64,000 nt of DNA from Pseudomonas sp. PICF141 (GCF_002286815.1 NZ_MUNM01000068.1:46300-110299), one strand, 5' to 3'; shown: positions 8,629 to 18,110, counted from the first letter of the stretch. A program made the numbers and translations. The notes: generated by a model from the letters alone, not told the origin.

Positions 8629-8704
8629 CGTTATGAACAGTGACAATTCAGCAACGGCTGACCTTCGGGTTGGCCGTTTTCGTTTTTGCGGTTTGCAAAG
8701 GTTT

Positions 8705-8774
8705 AAAAGATCGCAGCCTCGTTTCACGCGTTCTCCTGTAGGAGCTGTCGAGTGGAACGAGGCTGCGATCTTTT
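8705..8774. repeat. REP-type inverted repeat
   Basis: Arms AAAAGATCGCAGCCTCGTT and its complement, with a TGTAGGAGCTG centre. It is the same family as the repeat after the ankyrin gene. Confidence 0.8.
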
Positions 8775-8810
8775 GATCTGGGTTTTTGATTCATAACGTT
8801 TCAAACACGC

Positions 8811-8834
8811 AAAAAAAACCGCCTGAGCAGGCGG
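8811..8834 (-). terminator. Intrinsic terminator, leftward
   Basis: On the minus strand a CCGCCTG-CT-CAGGCGG hairpin is followed by eight T. It implies a leftward transcript from the 8840-9090 region, where only a weak short reading frame is seen. Confidence 0.75.
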
Positions 8835-8904
8835 CTAAAGGGAAGTTCGATCAGGTTTTCCAGCGAATGTGCCGATTATCCGCACCGCCGCCCGGGCAGT
8901 GAAA

Positions 8905-9021
8905 TCAACTCTGGCTATGCTGCTGATAGGCGACAGCATTGCTTCGCCATGAAGCGGGGGCAATCAGGTTGGGGCATTTACCGCACAGGATTGGTGCGGT
9001 GCGCGCAGCGTCATTATCCAA
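8905..9021 (-). CDS. Possible small protein with CxxC motif
   Basis: A 38-codon frame with TTG start and no clear ribosome site. The C-terminal part ILCGKCPNLIAPASWRSNA looks protein-like, and a strong leftward terminator lies 70 bases downstream. The region could instead be a small RNA. Confidence 0.25.
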   Translation of the reverse strand: MDNDAARTAPILCGKCPNLIAPASWRSNAVAYQQHSQS

Positions 9022-9099
9022 CTGATTGATATCAAAGCGTTTATGCCGATGGCACGGGCCTTGCGAAGACCTGGATGTCCATGTGACAAGGAGTACGGC

Positions 9100-10509
9100 A
9101 TGATCCGCACCTATTTTGATGAGATGTACGATGCCGGCGGCCAGGTCCGCCCGCATTATCGGGAGTTTGCCCGTTGGCTGGCCGAAACGCCTGACGAGCT
9201 TTTGGCACAACGGCGACGCGAGGCCGATCTGTTATTTCATCGTGCCGGGATTACATTCACGCTCTATGGTGATGAGCAAGGGACAGAGCGCCTGATTCCC
9301 TTCGACACCATTCCCCGCAGTATCCCCGCCAGTGAATGGCGGGTCGTCGAGCGCGGCTGCATTCAGCGGGTCAAGGCATTGAACATGTTCCTTGCCGACC
9401 TCTATCACGAGCAGCGCATCATCAAGGCCGGCATCATCCCGGCCGAGCAAGTGCTGGCCAACGAGCAATACCAGTTGGCGATGCAGGGGCTGGATTTGCA
9501 CCGCGATATCTATTCCCACATTTCCGGTGTCGACCTGGTGCGCGATGGCGACGGCACGTACTACGTGCTCGAAGACAACCTTCGTACCCCCAGCGGCGTG
9601 AGCTATATGCTCGAAGACCGCAAGATGATGATGCGATTGTTTCCCGAATTGTTCGCCGCCCAGCGCATCGCGCCCATCGACCACTATCCGAACCTGTTGC
9701 TCGACACCTTGAAAAGCTCCAGCCCGATCGACAACCCGAGCGTGGTGGTGCTGACGCCGGGGCGCTTCAACAGCGCATTTTTCGAGCATGCGTTTCTGGC
9801 TCGGGAAATGGGGGTCGAGCTGGTGGAAGGTGCGGACCTGTTCGTGCGCGATGACAAGGTGTTCATGCGCACCACGGACGGGCCGAAAGCCGTCGACGTG
9901 ATTTACCGTCGCCTCGACGATGCCTTCCTCGATCCGCTGGCATTCAACCCGGACTCGATGCTCGGCGTTCCAGGTCTGCTGTCGTCTTACCGTTCCGGCA
10001 ATGTGGTGCTGGCGAATGCCATCGGCACCGGGGTCGCAGACGACAAATCGGTGTACCCCTTCGTCACGGACATGATTCGTTTCTACCTGGATGAAGAGCC
10101 GATCCTGAAGAACGTGCCGACATGGCAGTGTCGTAATCCCTCCGAACTGTCCCACGTACTGGCCAATCTTCCAGAACTGGTGGTCAAGGAAACCCAGGGC
10201 TCCGGTGGTTACGGAATGCTGGTGGGGCCGGCGGCGACGGCGGCGGAAATCGAATCTTTCCGTGAGCGGATCAAAGCCAAGCCCCACGCGTACATCGCTC
10301 AACCGACGTTGTCTTTATCGACCTGCCCGACCTTTGTCGAAAACGGCATCGCTCCACGCCATATCGACCTGCGTCCGTTTGTATTGTCTGGCCGCGAAAC
10401 CCGGGTTGTGCCCGGCGGTTTGACCCGTGTCGCCTTGCGCGAAGGCTCCCTGGTGGTGAACTCCTCCCAGGGCGGTGGAACCAAGGACACCTGGGTGGTC
10501 GAGGATTGA
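9100..10509 (+). CDS. Circularly permuted ATP-grasp protein (DUF404/DUF407 type)
   Basis: A 469-residue cytoplasmic protein of the circularly permuted ATP-grasp type 2 family, predicted to make peptide-like bonds using ATP. Family blocks seen are GITFTLYGDEQGTERLIPFD near residue 50, YYVLEDNLRTPSGVSYMLE near 155, LVVKETQGSGGYGML near 361 and HIDLRPFVLSG near 423. ATG 9100 follows AAGGAG at 9088-9093. It heads a three-gene operon with the alpha-E and transglutaminase genes, a set conserved in many proteobacteria and thought to modify a peptide or peptidoglycan-related substrate that is not known. Confidence 0.92.
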   Translation: MIRTYFDEMYDAGGQVRPHYREFARWLAETPDELLAQRRREADLLFHRAGITFTLYGDEQGTERLIPFDTIPRSIPASEWRVVERGCIQRVKALNMFLADLYHEQRIIKAGIIPAEQVLANEQYQLAMQGLDLHRDIYSHISGVDLVRDGDGTYYVLEDNLRTPSGVSYMLEDRKMMMRLFPELFAAQRIAPIDHYPNLLLDTLKSSSPIDNPSVVVLTPGRFNSAFFEHAFLAREMGVELVEGADLFVRDDKVFMRTTDGPKAVDVIYRRLDDAFLDPLAFNPDSMLGVPGLLSSYRSGNVVLANAIGTGVADDKSVYPFVTDMIRFYLDEEPILKNVPTWQCRNPSELSHVLANLPELVVKETQGSGGYGMLVGPAATAAEIESFRERIKAKPHAYIAQPTLSLSTCPTFVENGIAPRHIDLRPFVLSGRETRVVPGGLTRVALREGSLVVNSSQGGGTKDTWVVED

Positions 10510-10521
10510 AGGAAGCCTGCC

Positions 10522-11472
10522 ATGTTAAGTAGAACTGCCTCGGATCTGTATTGGATGTCGCGTTACCTGGAGCGGGCGGAAAACCTCGCACGGATGCTCG
10601 ACATCAGTTATTCGCTGTCACTGATGCCGCAAGACGGGCGTGGTGATGGCTTGCATGAACTCGCCATGCCATTGCTGATCACTGGCACCCTGGACGATTA
10701 CCTGGAGCGCCATGGCGAACTGCATGCTGAACGGCTGCTGCATTTTTTTGCCCTGGATGCGGCCAACCCGGCGAGCATCTACAGCTGCCTCGGTGCCGCG
10801 CGAGCCAGCGCCCATGCGGTGCGTGGGCGAATCACCGCCGACATGTGGGAAAACATCAACGCCACCTGGCTGGAAATTCGCGGGATCGCCGAGCAAGGTT
10901 TGAGTCGCTACGGCATGAGCCGTTTCTGTGAGTGGATCAAGGAACGTTCCCACCTGTTCCGTGGCGCGTCCTACGGCACCATCATGCGTAACGACGCGTT
11001 CCGCTTCATTCGTCTGGGCACCTTTATCGAAAGGGCTGACAACACGTTGCGCCTGCTCGACGCCCGTTACGAAATGGCCGGCGATCAGGCCGAAGCAGTC
11101 AGCGACGGCACGGCTCACGCCTATTACCAGTGGAGCGCCTTGCTGCGGGCCTTGTCGTCGTTCGAGGCTTACACCGAGATTTACCGCGACGCTCCCGGTG
11201 CCCGGCATGTGGCCGAGTTGTTGTTGCTGCGCGCCGATGTGCCGCGATCCCTGCGGGCCTGCACTGAAGAAATCGACCAGATCCTCGCTCAATTGCCGGG
11301 AGCCAACGGTCGTCCTGCCCAGCGGTTGGCGGCAGAAATGGACGCACGCCTGCGCTACACCGGTATCAACGAAATCCTCGACGAAGGCCTGCACGCCTGG
11401 CTGACCGAGTTCATCCCGCTGGTGCGCCGGTTGGGCAATGCCATACACAGTTCCTACCTGGAGGCTGCATGA
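10522..11472 (+). CDS. Alpha-E domain protein (DUF403)
   Basis: A 316-residue, largely helical protein that starts LSRTASDLYWMSRYLERAEN, the typical opening of the alpha-E family. Its exact role is unknown, but it is almost always found with the ATP-grasp partner encoded twelve bases upstream. Its stop overlaps the start of the transglutaminase gene by four bases (ATGA), so the three proteins are probably made together. Confidence 0.92.
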   Translation: MLSRTASDLYWMSRYLERAENLARMLDISYSLSLMPQDGRGDGLHELAMPLLITGTLDDYLERHGELHAERLLHFFALDAANPASIYSCLGAARASAHAVRGRITADMWENINATWLEIRGIAEQGLSRYGMSRFCEWIKERSHLFRGASYGTIMRNDAFRFIRLGTFIERADNTLRLLDARYEMAGDQAEAVSDGTAHAYYQWSALLRALSSFEAYTEIYRDAPGARHVAELLLLRADVPRSLRACTEEIDQILAQLPGANGRPAQRLAAEMDARLRYTGINEILDEGLHAWLTEFIPLVRRLGNAIHSSYLEAA

Positions 11473-12278
11473 GACTTTCCATTAGCCACGAGACCACCTA
11501 TCACTACGAAGATCAGGTGCGGGCGAGCATCCAGTACCTGCGACTGACCCCCCATGACAGCGAACGCCAGCACGTGCTCAGCTGGCAGCTCGACCTGCCA
11601 CGCCCGGTGCGTGCGCAACTCGATCCGTTCGGCAATATCCTGCATGTGCTGACCCTGGACGAACCCCACGAGGCAATCATCATCGGCGCCCGCGGGCAGG
11701 TGGACATCGACGAACTGCGCGAAGCCGAACATGAAAGCCAGTCGGCGCTGCCGTTCTTGCGCTTTACGCGCCTGACCGAAGCCGACGACGCGTTGCGCGC
11801 GTTTGCCGAGAAGGCCTGCAAACAACGCCGGGATCGTACGGCGCTGATCGATTTGATGCATGGCCTGAACCAGCACATGACCTACACGCCGGGTTCCACG
11901 GAAGTCGACACCAGCGCCGCCCAGGCTTTCGCCGGGCGCTCCGGCGTCTGCCAGGACCACACCCATGCATTTCTTGCCTGCGCCCGCAGCCTGGGCATTC
12001 CCTCGCGTTATGTGTCGGGGTATTTGTACAGCGAGAACTGCGAACACCTGGCCAGTCACGCCTGGGCTGAAGCCTGGCTGGATGACGCCTGGTACAGCTT
12101 CGACGTAACCAACGAACTGGCCCGCCCGGAGCGTCACCTGAAACTGGCGGTGGGCCTGGATTACCTCGACGCCTGCCCGGTGCGCGGCATGCGTCGTGGA
12201 GGCGGGTGCGAGCAGATGCATGCCAAGGTGTTGGTCTCGCCGACGCCAGCGCCGGTGATTTTGGTGCAACAGCAGTAA
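11469..12278 (+). CDS. Transglutaminase-like cysteine peptidase family protein
   Basis: A 269-residue protein with the N-terminal beta region of bacterial transglutaminase-like proteins (MRLSISHETTYHYEDQVRAS) and a papain-like core. The likely catalytic triad is C161 (GRSGVCQDHTH), H197 (SHAWAEAW) and D212 (YSFDVTN). It probably acts as a protease or amidase on the product or substrate of the ATP-grasp partner; that role is inferred from the conserved gene trio. No signal peptide is seen. Confidence 0.9.
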   Translation: MRLSISHETTYHYEDQVRASIQYLRLTPHDSERQHVLSWQLDLPRPVRAQLDPFGNILHVLTLDEPHEAIIIGARGQVDIDELREAEHESQSALPFLRFTRLTEADDALRAFAEKACKQRRDRTALIDLMHGLNQHMTYTPGSTEVDTSAAQAFAGRSGVCQDHTHAFLACARSLGIPSRYVSGYLYSENCEHLASHAWAEAWLDDAWYSFDVTNELARPERHLKLAVGLDYLDACPVRGMRRGGGCEQMHAKVLVSPTPAPVILVQQQ

Positions 12279-12287
12279 CCTGCCACC

Positions 12288-12398
12288 GATCGTTCCCACG
12301 CTCTGCGTGGGATTGCCTCCACGGACGCTCCGCGTTCGGTTTTGGATGTGACGCAGAGCGTCACGGGCTGCATTCCCACGCGGAGCGTGGGAACGATC
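12288..12398. repeat. Large inverted repeat (third REP family)
   Basis: Outer arms GATCGTTCCCACGCTCTGCG and complement enclose a second nested palindrome (GACGCTC...GAGCGTC). It lies between the converging transglutaminase and cytochrome genes. Confidence 0.8.
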
Positions 12399-12419
12399 AC
12401 TGAGCAGGGAGGGATGTCT

Positions 12420-13241
12420 TCAGGGCTTCACCTTGCGCCCAGCCATGTGCTTCAAATACCCCACCAACATTTCCAGATCCCCCTCCGGCAACACCGTCGT
12501 CGCGAACGCCGGCATCTTCGCCTGTGGCCACTGGCGCAAGCTTTGCGGATCACGAATGTAGCGCTTGAGGAAATCCGCGCCGAAGTACTCGGTCGGGTTG
12601 AACGGGATATTCAGGTCCGGCCCGAACTGCGCATCGCCTGCGCCATTCAATCGATGGCACGCCAGGCAGTTCTTCTGAAACAGCGCAAAGCCCTTGTTCA
12701 CCGGATCGTCCGCCTTCAGTGCAGGGTCGGGCAGCAGGGCAGGGAAGCGCTCGGCCACCGGGGCCATGCGCTTGATGCTGGCGACTTGGAATGGCCATTG
12801 CTCGGGGCTGATATTGCCCGCCTGTGGATCGGTCCAGACCAGGTAAAACGGCCCCGCACTGGGCTTGCCTTCTGACAACGGCGGCCAAGGCTTGGCCGGG
12901 TCTTCAATCGCCAGCCAGGCCCGCGCGCCTTGGGTATTGAGTAATGGCGCGGCGGTCAGTTCGGCGGCAAAACCGTCCAGGGCAATGGCTTGCAGGTGAT
13001 CGTCAGGCTTGATGCCTGTCAACAACGCCGCCAACGGCACCGCGCGATAGCTCATGTCCCGTTTGTAGGAAACGTCGTTCGCGATCGTGATGGTCTGAAC
13101 CTGAGGATGCTTGAGCAATTGCTCGGTCTGCCAGGTGCGAGGGCTCGCGCCTGGCTCAAGATTCAGCTGTGCGGCAGAAAGAGGCATGCTGAGCAGCAAA
13201 GCCCCAAACACAATGAGCGCTTTCAAGTGATTGCCGTCCAT
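12420..13241 (-). CDS. Periplasmic c-type cytochrome protein
   Basis: A 273-residue exported protein. A signal peptide (LKALIVFGALLLSMPLSAA) is followed by a domain resembling the oxidoreductase molybdopterin-binding fold (VQTITIANDVSYKRDMSYRAVPLAALL). A C-terminal cytochrome c domain has heme motif CLACH and a methionine ligand candidate in KMPAF. It probably passes electrons in the periplasm; the partner is unknown. The start is set at ATG 13241 so that the signal peptide leads; no strong ribosome site is present, and a GTG start at 13301 is possible but would bury the signal. Confidence 0.8.
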   Translation of the reverse strand: MDGNHLKALIVFGALLLSMPLSAAQLNLEPGASPRTWQTEQLLKHPQVQTITIANDVSYKRDMSYRAVPLAALLTGIKPDDHLQAIALDGFAAELTAAPLLNTQGARAWLAIEDPAKPWPPLSEGKPSAGPFYLVWTDPQAGNISPEQWPFQVASIKRMAPVAERFPALLPDPALKADDPVNKGFALFQKNCLACHRLNGAGDAQFGPDLNIPFNPTEYFGADFLKRYIRDPQSLRQWPQAKMPAFATTVLPEGDLEMLVGYLKHMAGRKVKP

Positions 13242-13337
13242 GTCGTGGAAATGCCGCAAAGGTTGGCACAGCCACGCCGGCTCGAATAGCGAGCCAATCA
13301 CATTTTTATCAGGCGAAACGAAAACCCTGATGCTCGA

Positions 13338-13433
13338 TCAGCTAATCACCTTGGTCAGGTTCGGCAAAATCAACAGCAGCGTAGTGGCGAATAGAATGAG
13401 CCCGGCTTGACGAACTTTCGAATGCTTGAACAT
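13338..13433 (-). CDS. Small single-pass membrane protein, 31 residues
   Basis: Encodes MFKHSKVRQAGLILFATTLL and a further 11 residues, with one hydrophobic helix behind a basic N-terminus, so it should sit in the inner membrane with the tail outside. An AAGGCGG ribosome site lies nine bases upstream. Small proteins of this kind are common in Pseudomonas. Function unknown. Confidence 0.65.
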   Translation of the reverse strand: MFKHSKVRQAGLILFATTLLLILPNLTKVIS

Positions 13434-13899
13434 GGCTTGACCGCCTTTTTTGTTATTTCCTGGTGCCTGCCTGCATATCCATGACGGCAGAGCGCTGCAC
13501 TTCCTGTAGTACGAGTGCCTCGGCAAAACCCGACGACAACTTCGTACAGGTTTACCTTAGGGCCCGCGTCAGGCTTGACTTAGATCCATTTCGTATGGGC
13601 TGAGTGCTCCTCGCTATTAAAAAAGAATGAGGCTTATTGCCAGCTTCTTGGGCGCCCGTTTGCTAGACAGCTTGGTGACGTGAATCGGTTTATCCGATAG
13701 CAGACTACCGTTCGTCTGAGCGTGAGGGTCAACATCAATGAGCACTGTGGTCATTGAATCCCCAGCTGCTGGGCATAAGGTGAGTGCATAAAGATCAGGA
13801 TCAAACGGTTCCCTGTAGGAGCTGCCGAAGGCTGCGATCTTTTGACCTTTTGACCTTTTGATCTTTTGATCTTCATTCACCACCAGGTTCGAGGACATC
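13434..13899. other. Intergenic stretch with a half REP and tandem octamers
   Basis: No firm gene is seen. A leftward 45-codon frame (13617-13754, starting MTTVLIDVDPHAQ) exists but lacks a clear ribosome site. A single REP unit (TGTAGGAGCTGCCGAAGGC) stands at about 13815. It runs into near-perfect tandem octamers TTTTGACC/TTTTGATC at 13841-13875, just before the thiolase leader, where GAGGACATC precedes the ATG. Confidence 0.5.
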
Positions 13900-15105
13900 A
13901 TGACCCAGGCTTTGATATTCGACGCGTTACGCACCCCCCGTGGCAAAGGCAAGGCCAATGGCGCCTTGTACAGCGTCAAGCCGGTCAATCTAGTGGCAGG
14001 ACTGTTGACGGCGCTGCAGCAGCGCATGTCGCTGGACACCAGTCAGGTCGATGATGTGGTGCTCGGCTGCGTGACGCCCATCGGCGATCAGGGTTCCGAC
14101 ATCGCCAAGACCGCCACACAGGTGGCCGATTGGGACGTCAGCGTGGCCGGTATGCAGCTCAATCGCTTCTGCGCGTCAGGGCTGGAAGCGGTGAACCTGG
14201 GGGCGATGAAAGTGCGTTCCGGCTTCGAAGACCTGGTGGTGGTCGGTGGCGTCGAATCGATGTCTCGCGTGCCCATGGGCAGCGATGGCGGTGCTTGGGC
14301 GCTGGACCCGGAAACCAACTTGCACAACCACTTCACGCCTCAGGGCGTGGGCGCCGACCTGATTGCCACCATCGAAGGCTTCAGCCGTCAGGACGTCGAT
14401 GCCTTCGCGTTGCAATCCCAGCAGAAGGCGGCGCGGGCGCGAGGGAACGGTTCGTTCCACAAGTCGCTGGTGCCGGTGCAAGACCAGAACGGCATCATCT
14501 TGCTTGATCACGATGAATTCATTCGTGCCGATTCGACGATGGAAGGTTTGGGCAAGCTCAAGCCGAGCTTCGAAATGATCGGGCAAATGGGCTTCGATGC
14601 CACGGCGCTGCGGGTTTACAGCCAGGTCGAGCGGATCAACCACGTGCACACGCCGGGCAACAGTTCCGGGATCGTCGATGGCGCGGCGTTGATGCTGATC
14701 GGCTCCGAAGCGAAGGGCCGGGCGCTGGGCTTGCAACCGCGAGCGCGAATCGTCGCCACGGCGGTCACCAGCACCGACCCGACCATCATGCTCACCGGCC
14801 CCGCGCCGGCCACGCGCAAGGCGCTGGCCAAGGCCGGGCTACGGGTCGAAGACATCGACCTGTTCGAAGTCAACGAAGCGTTCGCCTCGGTGGTGCTCAA
14901 GTTCATCAAGGACATGGCCGTTGACCCCGACAAGGTCAACGTCAACGGCGGCTCCATCGCCATGGGGCACCCGCTCGGGGCCACTGGCTGCGCGATTCTC
15001 GGCACGCTGCTCGATGAACTGGAAGCCCGGCGCCAGCGCTATGGCCTGGCGACATTGTGTGTCGGCGGCGGCATGGGCATTGCCACCATCATCGAACGCC
15101 TCTGA
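13900..15105 (+). CDS. Acetyl-CoA C-acyltransferase (thiolase)
   Basis: A 401-residue thiolase that cleaves 3-ketoacyl-CoA in beta-oxidation, or condenses in reverse. The nucleophile is C91 (NRFCASGLEAVN). The other family blocks are NEAFA near residue 331, GHPLGATG near 358 and the second cysteine in LCVGGGMG near 387. The FadB-like multifunctional enzyme begins 24 bases downstream, so the two form a beta-oxidation operon separate from the main fadBA. Confidence 0.93.
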   Translation: MTQALIFDALRTPRGKGKANGALYSVKPVNLVAGLLTALQQRMSLDTSQVDDVVLGCVTPIGDQGSDIAKTATQVADWDVSVAGMQLNRFCASGLEAVNLGAMKVRSGFEDLVVVGGVESMSRVPMGSDGGAWALDPETNLHNHFTPQGVGADLIATIEGFSRQDVDAFALQSQQKAARARGNGSFHKSLVPVQDQNGIILLDHDEFIRADSTMEGLGKLKPSFEMIGQMGFDATALRVYSQVERINHVHTPGNSSGIVDGAALMLIGSEAKGRALGLQPRARIVATAVTSTDPTIMLTGPAPATRKALAKAGLRVEDIDLFEVNEAFASVVLKFIKDMAVDPDKVNVNGGSIAMGHPLGATGCAILGTLLDELEARRQRYGLATLCVGGGMGIATIIERL

Positions 15106-15129
15106 GCCCTGACTTCTAGGAAAATTGCC

Positions 15130-17274
15130 ATGACCCAAGCCATCCGTTACGAAAAGGGCCAGGACCGGATCGTCGTCCTGACCATCGACATGCCGGGCCA
15201 GAGTGCCAACACCATGAACGCGGTCTACCGCGACGCCATGGCCATCTGTGTCGCCCGACTGGTCGCTGAAAAGGAAGCCATTGCCGGTGTCATCATCACC
15301 TCGGCCAAGAAAACCTTCTTCGCTGGCGGCGACCTCAATGAACTGATCAAAGTCGGCAAACCCGAAGCCAAAGCCTTTTACGACGTGGTGCTGAGCCTCA
15401 AGGGGCAATTGCGCACCCTGGAAACTCTCGGCAAACCGGTGGTCGCCGCGATCAACGGCGCAGCGCTTGGTGGTGGCTGGGAAATCTGCCTGGCGTGCCA
15501 CCATCGCGTGGCGCTGGACGATCCGTCGGTGTTGCTCGGGCTGCCGGAAGTCACGCTTGGCCTGTTGCCGGGCGGCGGCGGGGTGGTGCGCATGGTCCGT
15601 CTGCTGGGCATCGAAAAAGCGCTGCCGTATCTGCTTGAAGGCAAGAAAATCCGGCCGCAACAGGCGTTGCAAGCGGGGTTGATCGACGAGTTGGCCGCCG
15701 ATCGCGATGAACTGATGGCCAAGGCGCGGGCATGGATAGTCGCTCACCCGGTCGCTGTGCAGCGCTGGGACGTAAAGGGTTATCAGATTCCCGGCGGCAC
15801 ACCGTCGGATCCGAAGCTCGCGCCGATGCTGGCGATCACGCCATCGATTCTGCGCAGCAAAACCCAGGGCTGCCTGCCCGCGCCGGAGAAAATTCTCTGT
15901 GCTGCGGTGGAAGGCGCCCAAGTGGATTTCGACACCGCGCACTTGATCGAAACCCGCTACTTCACCGAGCTGACCACCGGCCAGGTGTCGAAAAACCTGA
16001 TTGGCACGTTCTGGTTCCAGCTCAATGAAATCAATGCCGGCGGCTCGCGGCCACAAGGCATGGCGCCTTATATGACGAAGAAAGTCGGCGTGCTTGGCGC
16101 CGGGATGATGGGCGCTGGCATCGCGTTTGTCAGCGCATCGGCCGGCATCGACGTGGTGCTCAAAGACATCAACCTCGCCGCGGCAGAGAAGGGCAAGGCC
16201 CACTCGGCGGCATTGCTGGACAAGAAGGTTGCGCGTGGTCAGTTAACCCAAGAGCAGCGCGAGGCAATTCTGGGGCGAATCCATGCCAGCGAAAACGATG
16301 AGGACCTGGCCGGTTGCGATCTGATCATTGAAGCCGTGTTTGAAGATCGCGAACTGAAGGCCAAGGTCTTATCGGCTGCGCAAACAATCGTCGGGCCGGA
16401 GGCGGTCATCGCCTCCAACACCTCGACCTTGCCGATCAGCGGCCTGGCCACTGCCGTGCCGGACCAGACGAAATTCATCGGCCTGCATTTCTTCAGTCCC
16501 GTGGAGAAAATGCCGCTGGTGGAAATCATCAAAGGCGTCCATACCAGCGATGAAACCCTGGCTCGCGGTTTCGATTTCGTCCTGCAAATCAACAAAACTC
16601 CGATCGTGGTCAACGACAGTCGCGGCTTCTTTACCTCGCGGGTGTTCGGCACCTTTACCAACGAAGGCATCGCCATGCTCGGCGAAGGCGTGAGCGCGCC
16701 GATGATCGAGACCGAAGCGCGCAAGGCCGGCATGCCTGTCGGACCTCTGGCGATTTCCGACGAAGTTTCCCTCAGCCTCATGAGCCATATCCGCGAACAA
16801 ACCGCCAAAGACCTGCGAGCAGAAGGGAAACCGCTGACTGAACACCCGGCGTTCGCCGTGATTGATTTGCTGCTCAAGGAATACAAGCGTCCGGGCAAGG
16901 CCGCTGGAGGTGGCTTTTATGACTACCCGGCTGGAGGCCGGAAACATTTGTGGCCGGAGCTCAAAACCCGCTTCGAGAAAGCCGATGGGCAGATTTCGCC
17001 GCAGGACATACGCGATCGACTGCTGTTCGTCCAGGCCATCGAAACCGTGCGTTGCATGGAAGAGGGCGTGCTGACCTCGACGGCGGATGCCAACGTCGGC
17101 TCGATCCTCGGCATCGGCTTTGCGGCCTGGACCGGCGGTGCGCTGCAGTTCATCAATCAGTACGGCGTGAGAGACTTTGTCGCTCGCGCTCAGTACCTGG
17201 CCGAGCAGTACGGCGAGCGCTTCGCTCCACCTGCGCTGCTGCTGGAGAAAGCCGCCAAGGATGCGCTGTTCTAA
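15130..17274 (+). CDS. Multifunctional 3-hydroxyacyl-CoA dehydrogenase / enoyl-CoA hydratase (FadB/FadJ-like)
   Basis: A 714-residue fusion. The N-terminal crotonase domain (about 1-190) has oxyanion-hole blocks FFAGGDLNEL and NGAALGGGWE, with hydratase glutamates near residues 118 and 140. The NAD-binding dehydrogenase domain starts near 317 with GVLGAGMMGAGIAFVSA, followed by the LHFFSPVEKMPLVEI block. A C-terminal 3HCDH domain ends the protein. It should convert enoyl-CoA to 3-ketoacyl-CoA, which the upstream thiolase then cleaves. Confidence 0.93.
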   Translation: MTQAIRYEKGQDRIVVLTIDMPGQSANTMNAVYRDAMAICVARLVAEKEAIAGVIITSAKKTFFAGGDLNELIKVGKPEAKAFYDVVLSLKGQLRTLETLGKPVVAAINGAALGGGWEICLACHHRVALDDPSVLLGLPEVTLGLLPGGGGVVRMVRLLGIEKALPYLLEGKKIRPQQALQAGLIDELAADRDELMAKARAWIVAHPVAVQRWDVKGYQIPGGTPSDPKLAPMLAITPSILRSKTQGCLPAPEKILCAAVEGAQVDFDTAHLIETRYFTELTTGQVSKNLIGTFWFQLNEINAGGSRPQGMAPYMTKKVGVLGAGMMGAGIAFVSASAGIDVVLKDINLAAAEKGKAHSAALLDKKVARGQLTQEQREAILGRIHASENDEDLAGCDLIIEAVFEDRELKAKVLSAAQTIVGPEAVIASNTSTLPISGLATAVPDQTKFIGLHFFSPVEKMPLVEIIKGVHTSDETLARGFDFVLQINKTPIVVNDSRGFFTSRVFGTFTNEGIAMLGEGVSAPMIETEARKAGMPVGPLAISDEVSLSLMSHIREQTAKDLRAEGKPLTEHPAFAVIDLLLKEYKRPGKAAGGGFYDYPAGGRKHLWPELKTRFEKADGQISPQDIRDRLLFVQAIETVRCMEEGVLTSTADANVGSILGIGFAAWTGGALQFINQYGVRDFVARAQYLAEQYGERFAPPALLLEKAAKDALF

Positions 17275-17369
17275 GGGACCGATGACGCGTTCCGGGGCTT
17301 GCCTTGCCACCGTGTTTCAAGGCAGGCTCTGGGGTGTGCATTATTCCCATCATGTGTCAGGTATTTTTT

Positions 17370-18110
17370 ATGTCGTTACGCATCTGCATTCTGGAAACCG
17401 ACATCCTGCGTCCGGAACTGGTCGATCAATATCAGGGTTATGGGCAGATGTTCCAGCGTCTGTTTTCGCAGCAACCCATCGCTGCCGAGTTCACCGTGTA
17501 CAACGTGATGCAGGGTGATTATCCCAGCGATGACGAGACTTTTGATGCGTATCTGGTCACCGGCAGCAAAGCCGATTCCTTCGGCAACGACCCATGGATT
17601 GAAACCCTCAAGACGTACCTGCTGAACCGCTACGAACGCGGCGACAAACTGCTGGGCGTGTGCTTCGGTCATCAGTTGCTGGCGCTGTTGTTGGGTGGCA
17701 AAAGTGAGCGGGCGACTCAGGGTTGGGGCGTCGGCACCCATCGCTACAAACTCGCGGCCAAGGCGCCATGGATGAACCCGGTGAGAGAAGAGCTGACGCT
17801 GCTGATCAGCCATCAGGATCAGGTCACCGCGCTACCGGAAAACGCTACTGTGATTGCTTCGAGTGATTTCTGCCCATTCGCCGCGTACCACATCAACGAT
17901 CAGGTGCTGTGCTTCCAGGGGCATCCGGAGTTCATTCACGATTACTCACGGGCGCTGTTGGATATTCGTCAGGAAGCGCTGGGCGAGCAGGTTTATTCCA
18001 AAGGCATGGCCAGTCTTGAACACGAGCATCACGGCACGACCGTCGCGGAATGGATGATGCGGTTTGTGGCGCACAAGCCTGAAGGTGAGGGTGAGTCGGT
18101 CAAGCCTTAA
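17370..18110 (+). CDS. Class I glutamine amidotransferase (GMP synthase-like)
   Basis: A 246-residue stand-alone GATase1 protein. The nucleophile is C98 in GVCFGHQ, and the remaining triad is H185 and E187 in FQGHPEF. Proteins of this type often hydrolyse gamma-glutamyl compounds or supply ammonia; the substrate is not known here. ATG 17370 (MSLRICILETD) is chosen because it begins the fold directly; an in-frame ATG at 17352 is less likely. No membrane or export signal. Confidence 0.85.
   Translation: MSLRICILETDILRPELVDQYQGYGQMFQRLFSQQPIAAEFTVYNVMQGDYPSDDETFDAYLVTGSKADSFGNDPWIETLKTYLLNRYERGDKLLGVCFGHQLLALLLGGKSERATQGWGVGTHRYKLAAKAPWMNPVREELTLLISHQDQVTALPENATVIASSDFCPFAAYHINDQVLCFQGHPEFIHDYSRALLDIRQEALGEQVYSKGMASLEHEHHGTTVAEWMMRFVAHKPEGEGESVKP

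Noticed and set aside
13617..13754. Leftward 45-codon frame before the thiolase gene
   Set aside because: Only a weak ribosome site and no recognisable family; mentioned in the stretch entry but not called as a gene.
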